Positions 6,284 to 13,177 of a stretch of DNA of 13,494 bases are shown in pieces. Made by a program: the position numbers and the translations under genes. Within the stretch, counting starts at the first letter, position 1; each line of letters starts with the position of its first letter. The stretch comes from Candidatus Woesearchaeota archaeon (GTDB taxonomy: Archaea; Nanobdellota; Nanobdellia; Woesearchaeales; GW2011-AR9), in NCBI GenBank assembly GCA_016213985.1, contig JACRPJ010000013.1, forward strand, positions 1 through 13,494, read 5' to 3'. The notes beneath the pieces were generated by a model. It saw nothing but the letters and a program-made list of their open reading frames with translations, did not search any database and was not told where the DNA came from.

Positions 6284-7117
6284 ATGTTTAAGCCGTATCT
6301 TACTTCATTCAAAGTAAAGAAAGTCTTCTGGCAGACTTTTCTGGTTGAACTTATCACTATCCTGCTCATCGTTGCTGCATTCTATGGATTAGGCAGCTAC
6401 TTTTCTGCGAAAGTAGCTTCCCTTACTGGAGACAAGAGCGTAGCCGAACTTCAAGAATTGATAGTTAATTCTCCAGAGCAAGCCTTGCCTTTAGTCGGTG
6501 GACTTCAGTCTACCATTATTTTATGTTTGATAATTTTAATCGTTTTGGTAATAGGTTCCTGGATGCTCTACTCTTTTGCCCAGGCGTTGATTTGGAATCT
6601 TCTCCAAAATAAGAAACTCACTTCCAAAACTTATTGGAAATGGAACTGGCTTCATCTTGCTCTCATCTTCCCGTTACTCCTGGTGGGAATAATTGGGTTG
6701 ATCTTAATATTTATTTTTACCTGGCTCGTCAACTCTCTGCTGGGTATCAGCCCTAGCTTTTATTTCGAACATCTCACGTTAATGCAGAACCTTTCTTCCC
6801 TGTTTCGAGGAATGTTCAGTTTCTTCCTCGTTTTAATTCTCATCAGCGGAGTGTTCCTAGTTTATTATTCTTTTGTTCGGGAGTATAAAGTCTGGCTATC
6901 TATCGGTGAAGCGTTTCATCTACTTAAACTCAAATGGAAAAAACTTTGGAAAGTCTGGCTGTTAATTCTCCTCGCCGCAATAATCGTTACCGGAATACTA
7001 TTACTCTTTAAATTGTTCATCACCCATCCCACTTCCACCACGATTTTTGATCTAGTGGTTTCCCTGATGTTCCTCTCCTGGATGAGGATTTATTTATTAG
7101 AGCAATTCAAAGAATAA
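6284..7117 (+). CDS. Six-helix integral membrane protein of unknown function
   Basis: A 277-residue protein with six likely transmembrane helices at about residues 16-38, 76-98, 122-150, 174-197, 222-245 and 253-271. Basic residues cluster at several loop edges (KVKK near 10, QNKKLTSK near 107, KLKWKKLWK near 215). No catalytic motif, ATP-binding site or conserved acidic pair in the membrane is apparent, so neither transporter nor enzyme activity can be assigned. There is no cleavable signal peptide; helix 1 is the likely signal anchor. The gene follows the 5644 gene with its own promoter-like stretch and converges on dnaJ, separated by 65 bases. Codon use and GC content resemble the neighbours. 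Confidence 0.8.
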   Translation: MFKPYLTSFKVKKVFWQTFLVELITILLIVAAFYGLGSYFSAKVASLTGDKSVAELQELIVNSPEQALPLVGGLQSTIILCLIILIVLVIGSWMLYSFAQALIWNLLQNKKLTSKTYWKWNWLHLALIFPLLLVGIIGLILIFIFTWLVNSLLGISPSFYFEHLTLMQNLSSLFRGMFSFFLVLILISGVFLVYYSFVREYKVWLSIGEAFHLLKLKWKKLWKVWLLILLAAIIVTGILLLFKLFITHPTSTTIFDLVVSLMFLSWMRIYLLEQFKE

Positions 7118-7142
7118 TCACAGAAATATTTTATAAGCTCGG

Positions 7143-7158
7143 CTCTTTCTTTTTCTTT
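7143..7158 (+). terminator. Pyrimidine-rich probable archaeal terminator after the membrane protein gene
   Basis: The 65-base space between the convergent 6284 gene and dnaJ holds a T-rich run on the plus strand (ctctttctttttcttt). Archaeal RNA polymerase terminates at oligo-T stretches without needing a hairpin. No hairpin was seen here. Confidence 0.4.
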
Positions 7159-7182
7159 GGATGTTAGATATAATAAATAACT

Positions 7183-8304
7183 TCACCCAAAAATCCTCTT
7201 CAGAAAATGGGCACTGGGCTTTTCTTCATCCAGCTGCTTGATTAACTCTACTTGAGTTCTGCTTAATTTCTTAGGCACTTCGATTCTTACTTTAACCATT
7301 TGGTCGCCATAAATCCCTTCTTGATTTAACACCGGCAGGCCTTTGAGTTTCATCCTGAAAGTAGTCTCAGAAGCAGTTCCCGCAGGAATCTTTAACCTAG
7401 CCTTCCCATCTAGGGTAGGGACTTCAATCTCATCTCCCAAAACTGCTTGAGTAAAACCTATCGGAATGGTTAAATGCAGATCATGGTCTTTACGGACAAA
7501 CACTTTATGGTCTTTAATATGTACAATTACGTATAAGTCGCCGGACGGGCCATTGTTTTCCCCTACTTCTCCTTCTCCCTTAATCCGGAGGCGCATCCCT
7601 TCTTCTACCCCCGGAGGAATAGTTACTTCAATTTCTTTCCTTCTTCGTACTACTCCCTCGCCGGCGCATTTAGAACAAGTATCGCGGGGAAGTTCTCCTT
7701 TCCCATAGCACGCTCCGCATGGGCCAGTCTGCTGAAATATTCCAAAAGGAGTGCGTTGCGTTTTCCTTATGTAACCAGAGCCGTGACAGTGGTGACAAGA
7801 TTCGAATTCTTTAGCACCCTTCCCTTTGCATTCGGGACAACGTTCTAATTTATTTAAAATGATGCTTTGTTTGGCACCATTATAAACATCTTCTAGAGTT
7901 ATTTCCATTTCATATACTAAATCAGCTCCTCTTCTTGACCTCGAAGCACCTCTTCTGCCCCCTCCTCCTCCAAATATCTGATCAAAGATATCATCAAAGT
8001 CGCCAAACATGCCTGAGCGAAACTGGGACATGATATCAGAAAAGTCGTATCCCTGGAATCCTCCTGCCCCTCCGCTGAAGGCAGAACTGCCAAACTGGTC
8101 GTACTGCTGCCTTTTCTTGTCGTCAGCTAATATGGAAGCGGCTTCGTTTATCTCTTTGAATTTTTCTTCATACTCTTTTTTCTTATCTTCGGGTGCACGG
8201 TCGGGATGGTATTTTAAAGCTAGTTTTTTATATGCTTTCTTAATCACTTCTTTATTTGCTTCCTTCTCTACTCCCAGAATTTTATAATAATTTTTTTCGG
8301 CCAT
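7183..8304 (-). CDS. dnaJ: Chaperone DnaJ (type I Hsp40)
   Basis: DnaJ delivers unfolded substrates to DnaK and stimulates its ATPase. All class I parts are present in 373 residues: J domain (about 4-70) with the HPD triad at 33-35, a Gly/Phe-rich region (about 71-117), and the zinc-binding region with four CxxCxGxG repeats (156-163 CPECKGKG, 170-177 CHHCHGSG, 196-203 CGACYGKG, 210-217 CSKCAGEG). The C-terminal substrate-binding domains follow and include PPG, GDLYV and IPAGT. Length is normal for the family. The start lies two bases after the TAA of the HD gene. A GGATGATC ribosome binding site (8310-8317, minus) sits five bases before the ATG, inside the end of the HD coding sequence, so translation is probably coupled. 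This is the last gene of the grpE-dnaK-HD-dnaJ cluster. Confidence 0.97.
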   Translation of the reverse strand: MAEKNYYKILGVEKEANKEVIKKAYKKLALKYHPDRAPEDKKKEYEEKFKEINEAASILADDKKRQQYDQFGSSAFSGGAGGFQGYDFSDIMSQFRSGMFGDFDDIFDQIFGGGGGRRGASRSRRGADLVYEMEITLEDVYNGAKQSIILNKLERCPECKGKGAKEFESCHHCHGSGYIRKTQRTPFGIFQQTGPCGACYGKGELPRDTCSKCAGEGVVRRRKEIEVTIPPGVEEGMRLRIKGEGEVGENNGPSGDLYVIVHIKDHKVFVRKDHDLHLTIPIGFTQAVLGDEIEVPTLDGKARLKIPAGTASETTFRMKLKGLPVLNQEGIYGDQMVKVRIEVPKKLSRTQVELIKQLDEEKPSAHFLKRIFG

Positions 8305-8306
8305 GG

Positions 8307-8912
8307 TTAGATCATCCTGTCACATCCCTCACCCGACGAGTTGTTTTCTCCTACCAACTGCTCCGGAGAGAGACCAATTTTTTCCATGATTCTCTGTTCA
8401 AAAGCTAAAGTAGTGTGAAAATCCCTTTCCCATTCTTCATAAGTACGGGGGTAAACTTCTCTCAGGTAATCCATCCGTTCCTGAACGGAAACAATATTGT
8501 TTCTAAACACCCGCCAGTCAGCATAATGCACCAATAATTCTTCCCAGGTTTTGTCCTGCTTTTTGAGGTCGCTGATGTTTTTTAAGGACAGGGCTAATTC
8601 GGGATAATCTTCATTGAAGAAAACATAAGCAACCTCACCTTCATACATTTTGGGATACTTTTCCCGCAGAAATCTCCACATGGCAGTTTCTTCCGGAGTA
8701 AAAACGTAATCATGAAAACGGTTGGACTTCAGTTCTTTAAATGAGACCACTTTAAATAAGTCATGTAAAAGGGCAGCTTTCCCGATTAGTTCTAAATCTA
8801 TGTCTATTCCTTTATTTTTTAATTTCTGAGCTAGTAACAAAGCCACTTCTCTTACCTTTAAGCAATGCTGAAGTATATTCTTAGGTACTTTGAATTCTTC
8901 AAACCAGTCCAA
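8307..8912 (-). CDS. HD-domain metal-dependent phosphohydrolase, start codon probably lost
   Basis: The frame from the TTG at 8912 gives 201 residues with an HD superfamily pattern: His16 (ILQHCLKV), His50-Asp51 (ALLHDLFKV) and Asp132 (VHYADWRV), the metal ligands of a phosphohydrolase acting on nucleotides or phosphoesters. The substrate cannot be read from sequence. Upstream in the same frame lies IPSEQQCLDWFEEFKVP, which matches the typical N-terminus of archaeal HD proteins (IPS, then C, then VP), so the true protein begins before the TTG. No ATG, GTG or TTG exists in frame between 8912 and the stop at 8979-8981; the only near-cognate candidate is ATT at 8931-8933. Position between dnaK and dnaJ suggests co-transcription with the chaperones. 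The C-terminal tail (about 188-201) is polar and probably flexible. Confidence 0.85.
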   Translation of the reverse strand: MDWFEEFKVPKNILQHCLKVREVALLLAQKLKNKGIDIDLELIGKAALLHDLFKVVSFKELKSNRFHDYVFTPEETAMWRFLREKYPKMYEGEVAYVFFNEDYPELALSLKNISDLKKQDKTWEELLVHYADWRVFRNNIVSVQERMDYLREVYPRTYEEWERDFHTTLAFEQRIMEKIGLSPEQLVGENNSSGEGCDRMI

Positions 8913-8941
8913 ACATTGCTGTTCCGAGGGAATCTTCTTGT

Positions 8942-8958
8942 AAAAAAAAAAAAAAAAA
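8942..8958 (-). terminator. Seventeen-T homopolymer directly after dnaK
   Basis: On the coding (minus) strand the stop codon of dnaK at 8959-8961 is followed at once by 17 T. In archaea such a run is a strong intrinsic termination signal, so it could limit expression of the HD gene and dnaJ or mark separate transcription units. It also sits exactly where DnaK is cut short and the HD gene loses its start, so it may be an assembly or rearrangement scar (see findings). Confidence 0.5.
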
Positions 8959-10632
8959 TTAGAGCAGTCTTGCTTCTTCTACTGCTTTGATTTTCTCTTC
9001 AATCTTTTTCTTTGTGCTGGCATCCACTTTATCTCCATATTCTTCTAAGATTTTCTTGGTTTGGTAGACTACCGCATCGGCATTGTTTTCTGCTTCAATC
9101 TTTTCCCGCTGCTTCTGGTCTTCTGCCTCGTTCCTATTGGCTTCCTCTTTCATGCGCTCAATTTCTTCTTTAGACAAGGAAGTAGAACCGATAATCTTGA
9201 TGTTCTGCTCTTTTCCTGTCCCTAAATCTTTAGCACTGACGTGGACGATCCCGTTGCTGTCAATGTCAAAAGTTACTTCCACTTGAGGGATTCCGCGCGG
9301 TGCCGGGGGTATTCCTACCAGGTCAAACTGCCCCAAGGGTTTATTGTCGTGAAACATGGGACGCTCTCCTTGGCCAACCCGGATGGTTACTGCCGTCTGG
9401 TTGTCTGCAGCCGTGCTAAATATCTGTGATTTCTTTGTGGGGATAGTAGTATTACGGTCGATTATTTTAGTGAAAACTCCGCCCAGTGTTTCTATTCCCA
9501 AGCTTAAAGGGGTAACGTCCAATAGTAAGACATCTCTTACATCTCCGGCTAGTACTCCTGCCTGAATAGCTGCTCCTAGTGCTACCGCTTCATCAGGATT
9601 GACGGACGTATCTCCTTCTTTGCTGACTAATTTCCGGACCAATTCTTGTACACAGGGTATTCGGGTGGAGCCGCCAACAAAAATAACTTTGTTAACCTGA
9701 CTGCTGCTTAAACCGGCATCACGCATCGCATTCTTTACCGGGATTTCCAAGCGCTTTAAGATATCAGTAATCATTTCTTCGTATTGTGCTCGAGTCATCT
9801 CTTCCCGAAGGTGTTTTGGCCCACTTTTATCTGCAGTGATGAACGGAAGGTTAATCTCTACTTTCATCTTACTAGACAATTCAATCTTGGCCTTCTCGGC
9901 TGCTTCTTTTAATCTCTGTATGGCTTGGGGGTCACTATTCAAGTTAATTCCGGTATTCTTCTTGAATTTGTCGATAAGCCAGTTCACGATGAGCTCGTCG
10001 ATATCATCTCCTCCTAACTGATTGTCCCCGCTGGTGGCTTTTACTTCAAACACGCCTCCACCTAATTCCAGAATGGAAACGTCGAAAGTACCTCCTCCGA
10101 AATCGAAGACGAGGATGGTATGGTCTTTCTCTTGTTTATCTAGGCCATAAGCCAGAGCAGAGGCAGTAGGTTCGTTGATGATTCTTAACACGTTAAGACC
10201 GGCAATTTCTCCTGCATTTTTGGTAGCTTGCCTTTGCGCATCATTAAAATAAGCCGGAACAGTAACGACTGCATTCTTTATCGGCTGCCCCAAATATGCC
10301 TCAGCATCACGCTTTAGCTTCTGTAGAATCATGGCGGAGATTTGCTCCGGAGTATATTCCTTCCCGTCAATCTCTACTTTCTCGTTCGAGCCCATTTTTC
10401 TCTTGATAGAGCGAACGGTATGAGAAGGATCAATGATGGCTTGATTCCTGGCTATTTGTCCGACGATAACTTCATCATCTTTGATATGGACTACGCTGGG
10501 AGTGATTCTCGCCCCTTCCGAATTATTGATTATTGCTGGTTTCCCTCCTTCCATTACTGCAACGGCAGAAAAAGTAGTACCCAAATCAATTCCTACTGCT
10601 ACTCCTGAAACTTTACTGTTGTTTTTAGACAT
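8959..10632 (-). CDS. dnaK: Chaperone DnaK (Hsp70), C-terminally shortened
   Basis: DnaK is the ATP-driven Hsp70 that binds exposed hydrophobic peptides, with GrpE as exchange factor and DnaJ as co-chaperone. Visible marks are [11 protein letters not shown] (residues 14-24), [37 protein letters not shown] and [16 protein letters not shown] in the ATPase domain, the linker [13 protein letters not shown], then the beta-sandwich substrate domain and the start of the helical lid. I chose the ATG at 10632 because GAGGT lies seven bases before it (10640-10644). The longer frame from 10749 adds only a Lys-rich stretch overlapping grpE. At 557 residues the protein is short: it stops at [11 protein letters not shown], about 55-60 residues before the usual end, losing late lid helices and the acidic tail. 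Fifty-five bases separate it from grpE. Confidence 0.95.
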   Translation of the reverse strand: MSKNNSKVSGVAVGIDLGTTFSAVAVMEGGKPAIINNSEGARITPSVVHIKDDEVIVGQIARNQAIIDPSHTVRSIKRKMGSNEKVEIDGKEYTPEQISAMILQKLKRDAEAYLGQPIKNAVVTVPAYFNDAQRQATKNAGEIAGLNVLRIINEPTASALAYGLDKQEKDHTILVFDFGGGTFDVSILELGGGVFEVKATSGDNQLGGDDIDELIVNWLIDKFKKNTGINLNSDPQAIQRLKEAAEKAKIELSSKMKVEINLPFITADKSGPKHLREEMTRAQYEEMITDILKRLEIPVKNAMRDAGLSSSQVNKVIFVGGSTRIPCVQELVRKLVSKEGDTSVNPDEAVALGAAIQAGVLAGDVRDVLLLDVTPLSLGIETLGGVFTKIIDRNTTIPTKKSQIFSTAADNQTAVTIRVGQGERPMFHDNKPLGQFDLVGIPPAPRGIPQVEVTFDIDSNGIVHVSAKDLGTGKEQNIKIIGSTSLSKEEIERMKEEANRNEAEDQKQREKIEAENNADAVVYQTKKILEEYGDKVDASTKKKIEEKIKAVEEARLL

Positions 10633-10639
10633 TTTGTTT

Positions 10640-10644
10640 ACCTC
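10640..10644 (-). promoter_or_regulatory. Ribosome binding site deciding the dnaK start
   Basis: GAGGT on the minus strand, seven bases before the ATG at 10632, complements the 3' end of 16S rRNA. The upstream ATG at 10749 has no such site and lies inside the grpE coding sequence. This favours the [10 protein letters not shown] start, which also matches the usual distance to GIDLGTT. Confidence 0.65.
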
Positions 10645-10687
10645 GTTTGATTTGACTTTTGTTTTGTTCTTTTTAGGGGTGCTCTGT

Positions 10688-11293
10688 TTATCCTCTTTTA
10701 CCCTCTTTGTTCTCGGTTTTCTTTCCTGAGCTGATTTTAACTTTGGCATGGCGGATTACTCTTCCATTAAGCAGGAAACCTTTCTGTAGTTCTTCTAAGA
10801 TTGTTCCTTCAGATTCGCTGGATTCTTCTTTTATCAAAGCTTCATGATAATAAAGATCAAACCTTTTGTTCTCAGTAGGGATTAATTCCAGTCCCTGACT
10901 TTCCAACAGGGTGAAGAGTTGGGAGTAAATCATCTCTACCCCTTTCTTCAGGTCCTCGATATTGTTGGTGGAAGTTTTCAGAGCCAACTCAAAATTATCT
11001 AACAGTGGCAGGAGCTGCAGTAGCAGGTCTTTGGTGACCAATTGCTGAAACTCTTCCAGGCGCTTTTCGGTATTTTTACGATAATTTTCAAAGCTGGCTT
11101 GAGTACGCTTGAGCAGTTCGGTAAGTTCTTCTAGCTCTTTCTGCTTTTGCTCTAAAGCACTAGTTTCTGTTGGGGCAGTCTCTGTTCTTTCTTCTTTCTT
11201 GCTCTCCTGAGCTGCTCTTTCTTTTTCCGCAGTTTCCTTGGCTTCTTTTCCCGTCTTTTTTTCTGGTAGGTTATCTTTCATTTTTCTTCTCAT
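10688..11293 (-). CDS. grpE: GrpE nucleotide exchange factor
   Basis: GrpE releases ADP from DnaK and works as a dimer through a long coiled coil. The 201-residue product has a disordered Lys/Glu-rich N-terminus (about 1-45), a long coiled coil (about 46-105, including [18 protein letters not shown]), the family signature DNFELAL (99-105), GVEMIYSQL (118-126), and a C-terminal beta domain with FDLYYHEAL and [26 protein letters not shown], matching GrpE. Length is typical. The start at MRRK has no clear ribosome binding site; ATG four codons later (MKDN) is an alternative. It is the first gene of the chaperone cluster and its promoter must lie in 11294-11400. The 3' end overlaps only the rejected long dnaK frame. 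Confidence 0.95.
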   Translation of the reverse strand: MRRKMKDNLPEKKTGKEAKETAEKERAAQESKKEERTETAPTETSALEQKQKELEELTELLKRTQASFENYRKNTEKRLEEFQQLVTKDLLLQLLPLLDNFELALKTSTNNIEDLKKGVEMIYSQLFTLLESQGLELIPTENKRFDLYYHEALIKEESSESEGTILEELQKGFLLNGRVIRHAKVKISSGKKTENKEGKRG

Positions 11294-11326
11294 CCCATAA
11301 AGTATATCTTCCCATGATTAGGCACT

Positions 11327-11397
11327 CCATTAAATATTGTTGATTTAAACTTGACCCTGTTTAGGTTAAAACAACAACTTATATATAAATTTAATGG
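11327..11397. promoter_or_regulatory. Imperfect dyad with a two-way TATA box between grpE and the accessory operon
   Basis: The left arm, 11327-11342 (ccattaaatattgttg), and the right arm, 11372-11397, are inverted copies: both share caacaa and atttaatgg when aligned as reverse complements, with about ten extra bases in the right arm. Between them gttgatttaaac and ggttaaaacaac form a second imperfect inverted pair. The right arm holds ttatatataa (11379-11388), a palindromic archaeal TATA element usable in either direction. The left arm holds aatattta-type elements about 40 bases before the grpE ATG. Plausible readings are the grpE promoter with an operator for a heat-shock regulator, or two facing promoters. 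Which TATA element serves grpE cannot be decided here. Confidence 0.45.
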
Positions 11398-11404
11398 AAA
11401 AAAG

Positions 11405-11440
11405 GCTTGGTGTAACGAGTTAGGTGGGTTTTACACAAGC
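11405..11440 (+). repeat. Bulged hairpin in the grpE-accessory intergenic region
   Basis: GCTTGGTGTAA (11405-11415) pairs with TTACACAAGC (11431-11440): ten base pairs with one bulged G and a 15-base loop. The sequence TTTACACAA occurs again as a direct copy at 11468-11476, 38 bases after the first at 11430-11438. This could be a structured leader RNA or repeated protein-binding sites. No known riboswitch or sRNA family was recognised. The rest of 11294-11546 outside these elements shows no gene. Confidence 0.35.
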
Positions 11441-11486
11441 TTGGGTTATTTTTATCCAGGATTAATATTTACACAAAGCCGGCGAT

Positions 11487-11492
11487 TTTTTG
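11487..11492 (+). terminator. Possible short oligo-T terminator
   Basis: A GCCGGC palindrome (11478-11483) is followed shortly by six T. If a transcript starts from the TATA element at 11379-11388 in the plus direction, it could end here as an RNA of roughly 80 bases. Weak, context-dependent call. Confidence 0.25.
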
Positions 11493-11515
11493 ATTAAATG
11501 TTCATTTGCAGAAGA

Positions 11516-11523
11516 TTTATAAT
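11516..11523 (+). promoter_or_regulatory. TATA-like promoter of the accessory operon
   Basis: tttataat is centred about 27 bases before the ATG at 11547, giving an expected leaderless start at that ATG. This supports translation beginning at the 36-codon ORF. No other convincing promoter was seen before the downstream genes. Confidence 0.55.
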
Positions 11524-11546
11524 CTATTTTAAAATTGTTTTAGGAT

Positions 11547-11657
11547 ATGTCTACTAAAGAACAAGCAAAAGAAAAACTAAAAAAAATAGTCACGGATTTC
11601 AAAAATAATCCAGATTATTACAGGAAACTCTCTGAAGCTGATGTTGAAGATAATTGA
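11547..11657 (+). CDS. 36-residue ORF resembling the N-terminal stub of a restriction-modification enzyme
   Basis: ATG at 11547 to TGA at 11655-11657. The product has the halves MSTKEQAKEKLKKIV and TDFKNNPDYYRKLSEADVED. This resembles, from memory, the extreme N-terminus of large restriction enzymes (type I R-subunit or type IIG style), where a helix with KxxLxxLVxxF is followed by a Tyr and S-E-x-D/T, and then FI-P-LF-ALGWD. Here the frame ends just where that next motif would begin. The TATA box about 27 bases upstream fits a native start codon. I infer a relic: the restriction gene kept its promoter and first exon-like stub while its body was replaced by the genes below. It could instead be a genuine small protein or a leader peptide. 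No search was run. Confidence 0.5.
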   Translation: MSTKEQAKEKLKKIVTDFKNNPDYYRKLSEADVEDN

Positions 11658-11682
11658 GGAGAGTTTGAAATGAGTATAATAA

Positions 11683-11689
11683 GAGGTGA
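11683..11689 (+). promoter_or_regulatory. Strong ribosome binding site of the 56-residue protein
   Basis: GAGGTGA six bases before the ATG at 11696 is an almost full match to the archaeal anti-Shine-Dalgarno. It shows that the short ORF at 11696 is really translated, although it is easily missed by length cut-offs. Confidence 0.7.
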
Positions 11690-11695
11690 GAATAC

Positions 11696-11866
11696 ATGAA
11701 AAAAACACAGAAAAATATTTTAGCTGTTGCTGGAGTTATAAGTACGGTGATCGGGGTTCTGGGTGCGGTGCCACTTTTCCTTCAGGAAAGATTTGGATTC
11801 GCTACCGGTGCAGTGATTCTTGTTGTTGCCGGACTGATTCTCTTAGCCATAGCTTTTGGTGATTAA
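11696..11866 (+). CDS. Small membrane protein with two helices (56 residues)
   Basis: ATG at 11696 to TAA at 11864-11866. The product has a basic N-terminus (MKKTQKN), a first helix at about 8-29 (ILAVAGVISTVIGVLGAVPL), a short charged turn (QERFG) and a second helix at about 36-54, ending FGD. It is a two-helix hairpin, small enough to oligomerise. The strong ribosome binding site at 11683-11689 supports expression. The next gene starts one base after its stop, so the two are probably translated together. Small membrane proteins next to nuclease genes occur as effectors in defence systems and as holin-like proteins in mobile elements, but nothing in the sequence decides between these. Family not recognised. 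Confidence 0.7.
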   Translation: MKKTQKNILAVAGVISTVIGVLGAVPLFLQERFGFATGAVILVVAGLILLAIAFGD

Positions 11867-11867
11867 G

Positions 11868-12143
11868 ATGGAGATATCAGATAAAGTCAAGAAAAACCTG
11901 TTAGATCTCCAATACAACAAATACTTACAGTACTATAACACCGCTATCATTATTTTATTTACTTATTTTATTGGTGTTTTTATTGCTTTTATAACTAAAC
12001 AAATTGATATTAGTAAACCAGGACAGTTTTTATCCCTGAGTGTAATAAGTATTTCTACTACTGTTTTGATTATACTCTTCATGCTGCGTTTTAAGAGCCA
12101 CCAGCAGAATATACTTGGTGAAATAAAAAATCTTAAGATATAG
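11868..12143 (+). CDS. Small membrane protein with two helices (91 residues)
   Basis: I chose ATG at 11868: GGTGAT (11858-11863), inside the end of the preceding gene, sits four to five bases upstream and is a good ribosome binding site. The frame could be extended four codons to a TTG at 11856, with less support. The product has an amphipathic N-terminal segment (MEISDKVKKNLLDLQYNKYL), helices at about 25-43 and 54-74, a short polar loop (KQIDISKPGQ), and a polar C-terminus (RFKSHQQNILGEIKNLKI) that may be cytoplasmic and helical. It follows the 56-residue protein by one base and the WYL gene follows after eight bases, indicating one operon. Family not recognised. Confidence 0.75.
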   Translation: MEISDKVKKNLLDLQYNKYLQYYNTAIIILFTYFIGVFIAFITKQIDISKPGQFLSLSVISISTTVLIILFMLRFKSHQQNILGEIKNLKI

Positions 12144-12151
12144 TATTAAAA

Positions 12152-12658
12152 ATGTCCCAAAGAACATTCACCCCCTCCGAACTCGAAGCATTATACCAAA
12201 TCGTAAAAGAGTATCAAGAAAATGCCCCGAAAAGTGAAGAAGAGTATTACAATGATTACAACGATGAATATGAAGAGCAAATATCCAGAAAAATAATCTC
12301 TTCCATTCTTAAGAAAGTAGCCCAACAACTGCCAGCAGAAGCCCAAGAAGAAATTGACAGAGATTTTTTACGGCAGAAATATCATACATATAATAATCCT
12401 ATTGATGAAAAAACACATCGTACACTAAAAAGTGCATTTGAGCAATTACAAACAGTTGAAATTAGCTATTTTAATATGGACAACGCCGAATTCAAAAAGA
12501 GAAAAATAGATGTATATTACACCTCAGCAAAATACACCATTGGTTACTGCCATCTTAAAAAAGAAATGAGAAAATTTAGAACCAGCAGAATTGCTTCTGC
12601 TAAATTAACAGACCAAACGTATAGTGTCCCTAAAAATTTCAACAAAAATGATTACTAA
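12152..12658 (+). CDS. WYL-domain protein lacking a visible HTH
   Basis: A 168-residue protein with a helical, acidic N-terminus (about 1-75, including EEEYYNDYNDEYEEQ) and a C-terminal WYL-like fold (about 88-160). The latter reads LKSAFEQLQTVEISYFN, then RKIDVYYTSAKYTIGYCHLKK, then MRKFRTSRIASAKL. The YTIGYC and RKFRTSRI stretches match the WYL pattern (W-Y-L-x-x-Y-C, R-x-F-R-x-x-R-I), with Y-T-I in place of W-Y-L. WYL domains bind nucleic acids or nucleotides and regulate many phage-defence systems. There is no N-terminal winged helix, so this is probably a ligand sensor or partner and not a standard repressor. It overlaps the HNH gene by 11 bases, implying coupled translation. Codon use is AT-rich compared with the chaperone genes. 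Confidence 0.75.
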   Translation: MSQRTFTPSELEALYQIVKEYQENAPKSEEEYYNDYNDEYEEQISRKIISSILKKVAQQLPAEAQEEIDRDFLRQKYHTYNNPIDEKTHRTLKSAFEQLQTVEISYFNMDNAEFKKRKIDVYYTSAKYTIGYCHLKKEMRKFRTSRIASAKLTDQTYSVPKNFNKNDY

Positions 12659-13172
12659 ACAATTTAAGCTAAGTATTGAGCTTGTCCCTTCAACTATTTG
12701 GTATGTCAATTTATACCATCATTACACAAATAATAATCAAATGGAGAAGTGGCACAGATTGAAACAGTATTTATTTGAAACCGAAGGTAAGCATTGCTGG
12801 ATATGCAGAAAAAAAGAAAGAAATTTGGAGGCACATGAATTTTGGGAGTATGATGATTACAAACGCATTCAAAAATTAGTTGCAGTTCATCATTTATGTG
12901 ATTTATGTCATAAAATTAAACATATTGGGTTATGGCTTCATAGTGCAGATGGCGATAAAATGCTCCGGCAACAGAAAAGTAAAAAAGAAGATATAATTAA
13001 CCATTTTTGTAAGATAAATAATTGTTCCATTGAAGATTTCAAAAATTATGAGGATTCCTCTTTTGCTCAATGGAAGCAGAGAAGTAAATTCCAATGGAAA
13101 CAAGATTTAGGGATTTACCATCCTAAGTTTGAATTAAAAGAATTGAAAAATCAGCAAAAATTAGTGAGTTAA
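12648..13172 (+). CDS. HNH-family endonuclease-like protein
   Basis: I chose ATG at 12648 (MITKQFKLS), overlapping the WYL gene by 11 bases; the longer frame from 12624 adds eight residues without a ribosome binding site. The 174-residue product has IELVPSTIWYVNLY near the N-terminus, then a Cys pair CWIC (50-53), LEAHEFWEYDD (60-70, His63), and LCDLCHKIKHIG (83-94; Cys84, Cys87, His88, His92). These are the zinc-knuckle and HNH elements of a bacterial and archaeal family annotated as HNH endonucleases, so binding and cutting nucleic acid is likely. Metal coordination by Cys50/53/84/87 and catalysis by His63 are inferred from the family pattern. The C-terminal part (about 110-174) is Lys- and Trp-containing and unassigned. 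The following ORF starts five bases after the stop. Confidence 0.75.
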   Translation: MITKQFKLSIELVPSTIWYVNLYHHYTNNNQMEKWHRLKQYLFETEGKHCWICRKKERNLEAHEFWEYDDYKRIQKLVAVHHLCDLCHKIKHIGLWLHSADGDKMLRQQKSKKEDIINHFCKINNCSIEDFKNYEDSSFAQWKQRSKFQWKQDLGIYHPKFELKELKNQQKLVS

Positions 13173-13177
13173 AGACA

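Noticed and set aside
7466..10729. Several open frames on the plus strand opposite dnaJ and dnaK (for example 7466-7708, 9083-9286, 10342-10608)
   Set aside because: They are antisense shadows of strongly recognised chaperone genes, have Ser/Leu/Phe-rich composition typical of reverse frames and lack start signals.
10630..10749. Longer dnaK start at 10749 giving a Lys-rich 39-residue N-terminal extension
   Set aside because: The extension overlaps the grpE coding sequence and has no ribosome binding site, while the ATG at 10632 has GAGGT at correct distance and gives the usual Hsp70 N-terminus.
11294..11546. tRNA gene or CRISPR array in the longest non-coding gap
   Set aside because: No cloverleaf with a TTC-type loop could be formed, and only two short word copies exist, far fewer and shorter than CRISPR repeats.
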